Shown piece after piece: positions 20,371 to 30,190 of a DNA stretch of 64,000 nt; within the stretch, counting starts at the first letter, position 1, and each line of letters starts with the position of its first letter. The stretch is from contig RPFO01002016.1 of assembly GCA_009746045.1 (NCBI GenBank), positions 47,501 through 111,500 of the forward strand, read 5' to 3'. The DNA comes from Mesostigma viride. Lineage: Eukaryota; Streptophyta; Mesostigmatophyceae; Mesostigmatales; Mesostigmataceae. The notes below the pieces were generated by a model. That model saw nothing but the letters and a program-made list of their open reading frames with translations, was not told the DNA's origin and did no database searches. The translations under genes and the position numbers were made by a program.

Positions 20371-20958
20371 AGTAATTGCGGACATGAGCAGCATATCCTA
20401 GACTCTGAAAATGGATCGCAGCATGTTGGTGACCGCGCCGTCTAGCTTTCGGGCCAGGTCGGCGGTGAGGGTCCACGTCTCGGCCCCATACGTAAGAACC
20501 GGAAGGACGTACGAGGACCTTAAACAGGTCCTGTTTCTCGATCTTGCCCATGGGCTTGCGCGCATGTTGTTAGATAGATGTAGATATAGACTAGACCGGT
20601 AGGAACGTTGCACCCATCCATCCATCCATCGGGGTTAATGCTCCGTGACTCCCCAACGGGAGCACGAGTCTAATTAATTAATTAATTAATTGCGCCACAG
20701 GGCCCGGCGGTATTGGCGTAAAGCGTGCCAGGAGAGGGAGATGCGGTGGTCCACATCAGCCTAGCTCGCAGCTCCGGGGAGGAGGCTGCCCAGCAGCTTG
20801 ACACGGTCACGATACAGGACTCGAGAGCCGTCAAGGAGAAAGAGGGCGGGCGGTGGGTGAGTGCGGAGCCCAATCGCCAGAGCCTCTGTCTTCTAGTTGC
20901 TGACCTCAAGCCCCACTGCGCGGGCCTGGATAGCCAGGCAGTCAAGCCACGTCTGCAC
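20371..20958 (-). mobile_element. LINE A copy A4 (minus), fragmentary, interrupted
   Basis: Minus-strand LINE A RT sequence (KIEKQDLFKVLV, AETWTLTADLARKLDGAV; then the LLG/C-terminal palm) is broken by a small plus-strand LINE A end (20562-20689, TSD TTGCGC) and by the LTR retrotransposon at 20964. It continues on the far side at 29734-29848 with the YADD-flanking region. Several frameshifts make it inactive. Confidence 0.8.
20556..20695 (+). mobile_element. LINE A 3'-end insertion A5, 128 bp
   Basis: TSD TTGCGC at 20556-20561 and 20690-20695. The insert holds only the last part of the LINE A 3'UTR: TAGATAGATG, three CATC units, GGGGTTAATGCTCC, the CTCCCCAACGGGAG hairpin and the TTAA tail. 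Its target is copy A4. Confidence 0.85.
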
Positions 20959-20963
20959 GTGCC

Positions 20964-21742
20964 TGTAACGACTAAAAATGATCATCAACATCATCCACAG
21001 TCCAATATGAAAGATCTTTTACCTGGGTTGCTTTCCTGAGTCGCAGAACTTCAAGTATCCGAGCAACGTTGAGATGGAAATTCCACAGCACGTGATTTAG
21101 GGAATCACAACCCCTTGTAGACACAAAGACAAGCTCGTGTATAGACGGCCTCTGTGGAACTGAAGGTCGTCTATAGCCAAGGGGCTCTTATGAATGGACA
21201 ACAAAGACAAGCTTTATTATACCATGGTGAATCAAAACCAACGTAGCAACAATGGCGACCCCACGTCCTTGATATCGACGTGCTTGTCGAACTTGCTCCA
21301 ACCCTAGCCTGAAGAGAACCAATCAGAACCATGGGATTCTATACAAGATCTTCGTATCCATCCTAGTCACACAGAACAGAACAACACCACACACAGCCTG
21401 GCAGAATCTTTCCATGAGATCCTAAATCTGTCGTAAGCACTGAAGTCCCAAAGGAGCATTTAAGACTCAATAGTACCAACTAACAGACTACAACCCCACG
21501 TGGATCAGGCCACGACCAATGAGGGCTCCTATCAGTAGTATCAGCCAACAAACTACAACCCTACGTGGATCAGGCCACGACCAATGAGGGTTCCTATCAG
21601 TTGGTTGACAAAGTATCAGCTCCAAGTACCGTCGTCTTAGAAACCTCATAACTTTCTCAATACTGATCCAAAAGTCCTCAAATAAAAGCCAAACATTCAC
21701 AAAACAAAGGATGTAACAACAAAGTCATTTTTGCTTGTTACA
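20964..21742 (-). repeat. LTR, 779 bp (3' LTR of the minus-strand element)
   Basis: Starts TGTAACGACT and ends GCTTGTTACA on the plus strand. It contains an internal tandem duplication of about 60 bp (ACGTGGATCAGGCCACGACC repeated at 21497 and 21564). It has the uninterrupted site for the micro-insertion seen in the other LTR. Confidence 0.92.
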
Positions 21743-21754
21743 TATCTCCCCCTC
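21743..21754 (-). promoter_or_regulatory. Polypurine tract
   Basis: Minus-strand GAGGGGGAGATA immediately before the 3' LTR, the expected place for the plus-strand primer of an LTR retrotransposon. Confidence 0.7.
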
Positions 21755-22101
21755 AAAACTGGACCTCCCAGGTCCAATAGCCAACTCTTGAAGGCAGAGG
21801 AACATTGAACAGAAATCCACCATCTCTTGGGAAAAGCAGATGGGTTTTTACATCCCTGGAAACAGGGCCTCCTATCTCATAAACATCTAGTCACAGGTTT
21901 CTACAGCAGACAAGTCACTACCTTATCTACTATAAATCCAGATAAACACATCTCATAATACAAGGTCTTCCATTCAGCATCCTGGAACCTGGAACTCTGG
22001 ACTGGAACATCAGAACTGGACTGGAGCCCCCCCATCATCCATCCTGGAATCCCCCTCTCACACCACAATCCAAAGCCCCCTTTCCTTCTCAGCCCTGTTC
22101 C

Positions 22102-22915
22102 TCACAGGCTATACCAATCCCCATTCAGGCCATCCTTGCCCTTGAGTCCACACATGGGAAACTGCTCCACCATGTGGGCCAACTCTGGCCAGTTCCTGCT
22201 GACCTGCAACACCACGCAAGTCTCAGCAGCTCCTGCCACCATCTGGGCAGCATAGCGAAGGCATGCCCCTGGATAGGAGAGGAGCACCACAGACTGACTC
22301 TCAGGGTCCATCACCCAAGTAGAGGACGTCTTGTGCCTGCTCACCCATGATCTGTACGCCCACCAGAACTGCAGAAAGGTCTTGACCACCGACCACTTAG
22401 CACCTATCAGAGGCACCAGCACCCTTAGTGGCGTCTGACGGACCTTAAGTTCCACAGTGTACTTGGGCAACCCTGGATTGCAAAAGAGGTTAGAAGTCTC
22501 CAAAGGAAAACACCTTCTGGCAGCGCTGGAGGAAGAAGGAACCAAATCAAAGTCACCCTTCTGAACTGAAAACTCCAACAGCTCCATGTAGGAAGCCTCT
22601 CCCATACTCACTGGCTGCAACTGAGTAAATGCCTCCTTCAAGGCCTCAGGTAAGGCTGCCAGCATGACCGGCCCCTCAGCAGGCCTCATGTCAATCTCAG
22701 GTCCTGGTGACAATGCATACATCCTATGCAGCAGATGAGCCACAAAAAGGGGAGCCACTCTCATACAGGCTTGTGTGCAGCTGAGATAGGACCTCCTCCA
22801 CATAGCCTTCAGAGCTCACCTCCCCATCCTCTCTGTTGAGTGCAGCCAACGCCTTGGCCAAAGTCTCATAGTGGTCACAGGGGCCCGTGCAGTTCCTATG
22901 ATCCACATAGGCCAC
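22102..22915 (-). pseudogene. Unidentified ORF near the 3' end of the LTR element
   Basis: Two overlapping minus-strand frames (63 and 233 codons) join by one frame change near 22740 into about 270 residues starting YVDHRNCTGPCDHYE. The C-terminal part is protein-like (FLQFWWAYRSWVSRHK, MVAGAAETCVVLQVSRNW). Nothing matches gag, protease, RT or integrase motifs. It lies between the pol position and the 3' LTR, where some LTR elements carry an extra ORF. Function unknown. Confidence 0.4.
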
Positions 22916-23523
22916 TCAGCAGCACCAAGGTAGAAACCTCCAGGTATATACTATTGGTCTGGTACACGAAGACGTGCATGCAGAACATGACCCACGTGTC
23001 TTAATCATACCAGGAATCAAGCCCTAGGTGAACCACTCCATATGTCGAGGGTACAACACGGAAGTCACTCTCCATGTGCCATCCAAGCTCAGATCCCCTC
23101 AACCATCCTCAGAAACTGGTCACCAAAATCCGGATGTCCTCTCAGCTTAGTCCAACCAAACTCCCACCAGAGTCCATCCCACTCAACTCAGATCCCCGTC
23201 GGATTCAATGAGTCCACATGAATCCAAGAAGGAGTAAACAGGATCAAGGCACCTAAGCCAAACAAGGCGAGGCCACTCCATGTTCTGGGACACCACCCTC
23301 CCTCAGCTAGCCGAGTCCACGGGTGAAAGACAAGCCTGACATTCCCAGGGATAACGGGTCATCCACAGGGATCCATGCCACGAAATACTGACAACTCTCA
23401 CTGCTTGATCAGGGCAGGAAGCCGAGTGTCATGTAGCCAGGCTAACCCTCTATACAGCCAACCCCCCATAACTAACTGGGCTGCCAGGGTCCAAGGCTCA
23501 TCAAAGCTAGTCACCACCGCACA

Positions 23524-24109
23524 GGGTGGTCCCACGCGGAATGGGGTAGATTTTTGCAAGAAAAAAACGCTAGTTTCAATCGTCCGAAAACCGGACATTG
23601 CGCCGAAGTTCTTGCCGAAAAATTTGCAGCCGAGCGAATTTTCCGCCGGCCGGAAAGGGTCTCTCTGCAGCTAGACCCTTCGCAAATCGTGCGAAATCGC
23701 GCAAAATTTGCTGAAATTTACCAAAACCAGGCCAAAAAAGTGTAAAATCATGCGAAATCTTGAAAATTCCGCTGAAATTGACCAAAAACCGACCAAAAAA
23801 GTGCGAATTCATGCAAAAAAGTTCGATTGTAAAAAAATTACGACAAGTAAAAAATGCGTGAATTCATGCGAAAATTTTCAAAGGGTCTCTCTGCAGCTAG
23901 ACCCTTCGTGTAAAATTATGCGAAATCCTGTGAAATCGTGCGAAATTGTGTGAAGTTGTGCGAAAATCGTGCGAAAATCACGCGAAATTGTGCAAAATTT
24001 TGCGGGCGTTCTCAAATCGCCAGAAAAAATTTCGAAACAAAAAGTCGAAAACAGCGTTTTTTTCTTGCAAAATGCGCGAAAAACTACCCCATTCGGCGTG
24101 GGACCACCC
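23524..24109. mobile_element. 586-bp foldback DNA element inside the LTR retrotransposon
   Basis: Long imperfect terminal inverted repeats begin GGGTGGTCCCACGC and include GAATGGGGTAG and AAGAAAAAAACGCT, about 50 bp per end. GCACA flanks both sides (23519-23523 and 24110-24114), a 5-bp TSD. The interior is AT-rich with degenerate GTGCGAAAT units, and twice contains a hairpin with arms AAGGGTCT and AGACCCTT (about 23656 and 23879). No transposase, so it is a MITE-like passenger. A 5-bp TSD does not identify the superfamily. Confidence 0.82.
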
Positions 24110-24290
24110 GCACACCCAAAGATTCCAGCCCTTCTCAAGGGAAGAGGTAGTCAGGGACAGATGCTGTATCCCCACAACAGAGTGGCAGGTAACCGAGCCA
24201 TAATAAATCCCCAATCCATCCCAACGGGGGACCTCCCTCAGATCACCAACAGGTCATAGCAGGCTGGATGGATTCCAAGAATGCTCAATC

Positions 24291-24560
24291 CTAACACAGG
24301 GCTGGCGTGAGCTTCTGCTGCAGCAAGTCCAAGGCCTGCTGACACCCGTCAGTCCACGCAAACTGGAACGAGGAAACGTCAACAGCGCCCCAGTTGGAAG
24401 TGCAGTCACCAAGAGGCAGGAGCAATCCAGCAGGAAGACGTCGCCAACAGGGTCGCCTCAGGAAGAGCAAGGGTATCTCAGAAGTACACCCATGATGAAG
24501 AGAGGCCGTGGACAGGGTTGTCACCAGTGGGTACCCGTCAGCAGGTTGGGGAGGTGCCAC
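24291..24560 (-). pseudogene. Remnant of Ty3-type reverse transcriptase/RNase H junction
   Basis: The minus-strand frame ends in FAWTDGCQQALDLLQQKL (about 24362-24308), which closely follows the Ty3/gypsy consensus FxWtxxCqxAFxxLKxxL that links RT to RNase H. The rest of RT, RNase H and integrase cannot be recognised around it. It is the only pol trace found in the element and agrees with the minus orientation set by the PBS and PPT. Confidence 0.5.
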
Positions 24561-24599
24561 AAAGCATAGCCCAAATAGCCCACCGATGGCCAGCGAAAC

Positions 24600-27500
24600 C
24601 AGGATACCACATAGTCAGGGATCTATGAGGTGAGCCCGACAGGATGAACTGAAATCCCAGGGTGAATCCACGCTATGATCCTCACAGATCTCCTCCCCAC
24701 CAGAACAAAATTCCCCCCCTCCAGTCGCACCAAAGGAGTGAGAGTGAGGTAAAGCCACATCTCCTTAGTAGCTAGTACACTCAAACCCATAGCCAGTGGC
24801 CTATGATAATCACAAGGCACACTATTTCTCCATAAGATGCCTGGGAAAACCATCCACAGCCTTGAGAGGGATAGCAGAAGATCAGTAATGCCTCACCAGC
24901 ATTATGAACGGTATGCCCCAACTTGTAAATCGTAGCACACGCTACCCCCATGCAAGGGCTAGGTGCAGCCCAATCCCCTGCACGCCCTGCTCCCCACACA
25001 AATCCCCCTCAGCATAACTGGTAAACTGGAGACTACCAGCATGCCTAATAATTCCACCCCTCTGCGTAGAATAAGCTGTAATAATCCTGGTATCAGCTTC
25101 CCAAGATTGACAGCATGACCTAGCAGGAACAAACGCCATGGGATACGCATGAAGACAGAGGCCCAGCCAACCAGAGAAGGGTGGGGGAGGCAAGTCTCTC
25201 AGCCCACTAAACCACTGGTGGCCTGCAGGGTCGCTCTATTAAGACGTCCTATGCACCTCATGACTAAAGATGGGGTGGGAACTACAGCATCCAAGACAGA
25301 GTTGCATACAAGGCAGCTTGAGAGCAGACTGAAAGCAATCACCAATCAGCCAACTGATGTGCCCAAGCTTGGCAGGGCCCCAGCAACAAAATCACTCCCC
25401 GCATCCATCCAGGTGGCACTACCATGCAAGGTAATGTGGGCATTAGGATCGAAGGAGCCCAAGACAAGGTTGCACAAGTAGGGCAGCGTAAGGGTATGCT
25501 GGATGAGGCCATCAGTCATCAAACAGATACACCCTCAGCTTGGCAGGGCCCTAGCAAGTAGACTGAACCATGTCCCCCTAGTCAAAGCATGGAAAGTAGT
25601 ATCCATGTCCGTGGACCACGTAGACTGCCAAATGGTATTAATGTCAGTGTACCACGGATACTGATGCACATGAGGCAGGTTGTAAGGGTGGTAGAGGGCT
25701 GAATGGGTCCCCCAACTAACCCACACCTCTAAGCTCATGTGAGCCCCCGCCCAGCACCAAGTAGTCCAACTCCTCAATTAAGAGTCAACGGAGTGGGCAT
25801 CATTGTCATCACTGTCATGCCAAAGATTCCAGCCTGCCCCACAGTTGTAGCTCCGTTGATCCCGCCCATCATCCAACCAACAAGGACATCCTACCCACGC
25901 AAACATGATGCCAGACCCCCCGTGCAAGCAGTCCCATTCATACAACCATCATGCTGTGCAAGCAATCAGCTCAAGGGCGGATGGTGTACTATCAAGACAA
26001 CAAGCCATCCTGGCACCATGCAAGCAAGAATAAGTCCATAGCAGGGCAAAGCAAGGGTAGGAGGTTACTCATCTGCACAAGGCTGGCTTGATGTCCACCA
26101 GCAGGCAGGACCCAGCACTGCGTCAGGAGCAGGCACCAGCATTACAGATACTCGTCACTTGGGCGTCCCCAAGTCACCAGAGTCGCCAGCGGCCACCATG
26201 CAGTGCTTGCAGTCGCCACCACGAGTGCTCTCAGGCCCCACCATGAGTGCTGGTAGTCGCCACCAGGAGTGCTGGCACTCGTCACCATGAGTGCTTGCAG
26301 TTGCCACCAACAGCACTAGTCCACTACCAGGGTACTCTCCAACGTAGCCTCCATGCACCATGCCCGCCATAGACATGTTTCCAATCCCCCACTGGCCTCA
26401 AGCCCCCAAGAGGCTACTGCCACCACGCCCAATCAGCGTTGGACCACCCCCACATGTGGGTATCCAACACAGCTGTTGCCTGACTGGACAACCAAGACTA
26501 GCTGCTTGCGCCGATCACGCTATGGGGAAGTGACTAAGCTGCTTTATGGAGGCCTGGGACGGACACCAATGAGCCTGGCTCCAGAAGCTGCTTGGAAGAA
26601 GGACCACATGCTGTCAACTGCCCGGACTAAACGTCAATCAGGCTGCAGGAAGGAGCCAGCACTCTTCACTATGGCACTCAGAAAAACTGCCTAGTAGGCA
26701 AGCCACAGACTGCCAACCTATTAAGATAGCAGACTCGAACAGGGCTACTACCAAGTGCCAGGTAGCCAGAACTCCTAAGCCGGAGGAGCACAAGGGCCTG
26801 AGGTGGTCCAACAGCCAGCAGAATTGCCCAAAAGTCGAAAAAATGGGCCTAAAAACGCCTTGACCAGTGTCAAAAATTCTGATCTGAGAACTATATCAGA
26901 TATATTCACAGATAAGAACTATGACAGCAGCCCTGGTGTCCATACTTGCTGTCCTAGTGCACCTCCTAGGCCCAACAGGGACCATCTGCCAACAAGCAGT
27001 GGTAACCATCATGTCCTGGGAGAAGTAAATGCGTGGTCACAATGGTCTGGCGCAGGTAAGGGCCCCAACTGGCAAGTGACCCACACCCCACTTGTAAAGG
27101 GACGTTGTCAAGCAAGTGGTCCACCCCCTCTGGGAACATGTGTCAAAGGACACCGTCTAGCAAGTGGGCAACCCATGCAAGAGACACCTGGCAACTCATG
27201 GGTGCACGTGTGATACCCTCTAGGGGACAACCCACTGCAGGTATCCCGATGTCCCCTGATGTGGTGGCATCTACCATGCCATATGCCTCCATGATAGCAT
27301 CTGGCACCCTTTTGGCAGACCTGGGATATCCACTCCCCCGCAGAAATTTTCTCAGGGTAACTAGACACAGCTGTCCAAGTATGATAGTGGAAACCCCGTA
27401 AATGCTGTTGTTCTGCCCTGGCATGTGTGATGCCGTCTGGAAATTACATTGCAGACATCCAGGATGTCCACTCCCCCGCAAAAAATTGCTCAGGGTAACC

Positions 27501-28426
27501 AGACGTAGCTGCCACCAATCTGGACAACTCCTAGGGAGCTCGCCCTACCCATAGTACCATGATGATAGTGGGAACAACACAAATGCCGTTGTTCTCCTCC
27601 CCACCAAAACCAAACCACCATACACGTGGGAGGAACCAAAGCTCAACCTAGAACGCCTCCACTGTCATGATGCTCAACAAGAAAAGGAAGAGTTTCCCCC
27701 ACAACTGAAACAAATGTTTGGCGACGCGTGAATTAAGGACGTGCCACAGTCCTTAAACAGCAAGGGTAGGCTGCCCATGCACCGAAGAAAAGGATCCTGA
27801 AAGATTGTCAAGTGAGTGCAAAAGGAACCTTGCGTAAAAAAGGCAGCCATGAATCCCTACTGTCCGCTCATCCGGAGCCACCCTCAAAAGACACGAGGTG
27901 TAACCTGAGCCACACCGTAAAAATGTCGTCAAAGAAAAGCAGCACCGGGAAAAAAAAACAACCTTAGACGGCGACGTCGTCAGGCGGTCGCGGTGGTGGT
28001 CGTGCGTGCAGCCGCAACCCGGAAACCGGGTGATAGGTGCCGTCGGCAGCAACATTGCGTCGGCTCAGCCATAACCCGTAGCGCCATGTCGGCCTGGCCG
28101 AAAACAGAGCCTGCAGGGAAAAAAGACAGCTCCTAGCAGGATTCTGGAGCCGGACCTGCTGAGCTACTGGCCCAACACTCCGCATGGCCCTGCTCGAAAC
28201 GTAGCAACACTTGCGTAATGCTAATATATAAAGATGTTTGGAGCTAGGCAGAGACTGCGGCGTCAGCAGCCACGACAGACAGGGCGGTGGTCGGACTTCA
28301 GCACGATGCGGCCAGCCAGCCGAAAGCCCGTAAGTAAGGACGCTTGTCAATGAAATATTGCACGAATTTAAAGAAAGGGACGGTGACTTAGTGGTGCGTT
28401 AATAATGGCTTATGCAACACCCTTTT
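24600..28426. other. Non-coding interior of the LTR element
   Basis: No convincing protein domains. Visible structure: short tandem units around 26190-26310 (CACCATGAGTGCT with TGCAGTCGCCACC), an imperfect duplication of about 140 bp at 27330-27440 and 27470-27590 (ACTCCCCCGCA, TCAGGGTAAC), and a repeated phrase AGCTTGGCAGGGCC near 25368 and 25537. The short frames here are not conserved with anything I recognise. Confidence 0.5.
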
Positions 28427-28660
28427 CTAGGGAGAGGTGAAGGAGAAGAAGGTCGCCCACACCTGGTTCCGTAGGGATGAAGGTGATTGTGTAACCCGCC
28501 TCACTTCAGTCATAGAAGTACGATTGAAATTAAGTTGACGCCGTGGAGTATGAGTAGTTGTCTCAGCACCTTCCCTAGCAATGGGTTCCAGAGATGATGA
28601 CGGATCTCCCAAACCTTGATTAGTAGGGGGTAAAGGTGATTGTGTCTTCGAACTACTCAT
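28427..28660 (-). CDS. Short ORF downstream of the primer-binding site
   Basis: A 77-codon minus-strand frame (MSSSKTQSPLPPTNQGL...) starts about 210 bases downstream of the PBS, where gag would begin. It is Ser/Thr/Pro-rich and has no zinc knuckle. It could be a gag start that lost its remainder or a chance frame. Confidence 0.3.
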   Translation of the reverse strand: MSSSKTQSPLPPTNQGLGDPSSSLEPIAREGAETTTHTPRRQLNFNRTSMTEVRRVTQSPSSLRNQVWATFFSFTSP

Positions 28661-28872
28661 ACTTCCACATGGAGTCGCGATCGTCTGCCTAGTAGAGACA
28701 ACGGTTACGGCTGACTTCTAGTGTTACAGAGCAAGACAGTCACATCAGGATGTGTCTCAGTCTGTAACACCGTAAGTTTTCCGCAACTCTATGAATCTTC
28801 TCGGATGACAGACATCTGATCAACGTTGTACTACCCGGAAGGTTGCGACTTCAAGAGAAACACCAAAGTAGA

Positions 28873-28887
28873 GATCCCCGATACCAA
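28873..28887 (-). promoter_or_regulatory. Primer-binding site
   Basis: Minus-strand TTGGTATCGGGGATC directly abuts the LTR end. The TGGTATC part matches the usual site complementary to initiator methionine tRNA. Confidence 0.7.
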
Positions 28888-29728
28888 TGTAACGACTAAA
28901 AATGATCATCAACATCATCCACAGTCCAATATGAAAGATCTTTTACCTGGGTTGCTTTCCTGAGTCGCAGAACTTCAAGTATCCGAGCAACGTTGAGATG
29001 GAAATTCCACAGCACGTGATTTAGGGAATCACAACCCCTTGTAGACACAAAGACAAGCTCGTGTATAGACGGCCTCTGTGGAACTGAAGGTCGTCTATTC
29101 TGATCAGGCACGCCGCAGAGGTGAAAACCTTTGCGTTCAGTGCCGGGCGGTGTCGTCTATAGCCAAGGGGCTCTTATGAATGGACAACAAAGACAAGCTT
29201 TATTATACCATGGTGAATCAAAACCAACGTAGCAACAATGGCGACCCCACGTCCTTGATATCGACGTGCTTGTCGAACTTGCTCCAACCCTAGCCTGAAG
29301 AGAACCAATCAGAACCATGGGATTCTATACAAGATCTTCGTATCCATCCTAGTCACACAGAACAGAACAACACCACACACAGCCTGGCAGAATCTTTCCA
29401 TGAGATCCTAAATCTGTCGTAAGCACTGAAGTCCCAAAGGAGCATTTAAGACTCAATAGTACCAACTAACAAACTACAACCCCACGTGGATCAGGCCACG
29501 ACCAATGAGGGCTCCTATCAGTAGTATCAGCCAACAAACTACAACCCTACGTGGATCAGGCCACGACCAATAAGGGTTCCTATCAGTTGGTTGACAAAGT
29601 ATCAGCTCCAAGTACCGTCGTCTTAGAAACCTCATAACTTTCTCAATACTGATCCAAAAGTCCTCAAATAAAAGCCAAACATTCACAAAACAAAGGATGT
29701 AACAACAAAGTCATTTTTGCTTGTTACA
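28888..29728 (-). repeat. LTR, 841 bp (5' LTR of the minus-strand element)
   Basis: Same sequence as 20964-21742 apart from about two substitutions and a 62-bp insertion at 29099-29160 made of a 53-bp SINE2 end plus a 9-bp TSD. 779 + 62 = 841, which accounts exactly for the length difference. Confidence 0.92.
29090..29160 (-). mobile_element. SINE2 micro-insertion, 53 bp, in one LTR
   Basis: TSD GTCGTCTAT at 29090-29098 and 29152-29160. The insert begins TCTGATCAGGCACGCCGC and contains the hairpin arms. The sister LTR shows the empty site, so this insertion is younger than the LTR element. Confidence 0.92.
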
Positions 29729-29733
29729 GTGCC

Positions 29734-29950
29734 CAGTGTCCTCGAAGAGGGTGGTGTCGTCTGCATAGATGATGTCCGCCAGCCAAATCTCCATTTCCGC
29801 CCCGCCATGCCAGAAACGGTTGTCAACCTGCACCCCTGGTTCCCTGACGGTTGGCGTTCGGTGGTTAGGTCATCGTGGCGTTTGCTTTCGTTATGTTTAA
29901 TTGGGTGCCTTCACTCTGATGTAAGTAATTATAATTTTAAATATATATAG
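29734..29950. mobile_element. LINE A4 remainder (minus) and a 3'-end fragment of an R2-like LINE (plus)
   Basis: 29734-29848 is the minus-strand YADD-flanking region of LINE A4. 29849-29950 resembles the last 100 bases of the R2-like LINE at 60880-61015 (GGCGTTTGCTTTsGTT, TCACTCTGmTGTAAGTAATT, then TATATATA). It is a 5'-truncated copy of that family. Confidence 0.65.
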
Positions 29951-30190
29951 CATTCACCTGGCGCTGCTGTAGGGCGATCAGAATGTATTCAAAGATAACC
30001 ACCTGGATTGCATGCCTGTCATAGCACTCATGCAGCCATTCCAGAAAGTGCTACAGTGCTACCGAAGTCCAAAGATACTACCAAGAAGTGCTCATCTCAT
30101 TGACATTAACTCAAATATACACAATCTAGTAGAACGCCAATGTTGACGGGGTGTCCATGGACGCAAAAAGAACCCCTTCAAGAACAGCAT
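29951..30190. other. 3' flank of gene A
   Basis: No repeat or coding sequence recognised. It should contain the 3'UTR and polyadenylation region of the minus-strand gene A. Confidence 0.5.

Larger units (their letters stand above)
20964..29728 (-). mobile_element. LTR retrotransposon, young but coding-poor (LARD-like)
   Basis: LTRs TGTAAC...GTTACA at both ends with the 5-bp TSD GTGCC (20959-20963 and 29729-29733). On the minus strand the primer-binding site TTGGTATCGGGGATC directly follows the 5' LTR and resembles initiator-Met tRNA sites (TGGTATC). A polypurine tract GAGGGGGAGATA precedes the 3' LTR. The LTRs differ by only about two substitutions plus one 62-bp insertion, so the insertion is recent. 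Yet the 7.1-kb interior has no intact gag-pol, so it was probably moved by another element's proteins. It sits inside LINE A4. Confidence 0.88.

Noticed and set aside
28391-28890. Plus-strand orientation of the LTR retrotransposon
   Set aside because: PBS, PPT and the RT/RNase H trace all agree on the minus strand; the plus-strand sequence after the left LTR has no tRNA-complementary site.
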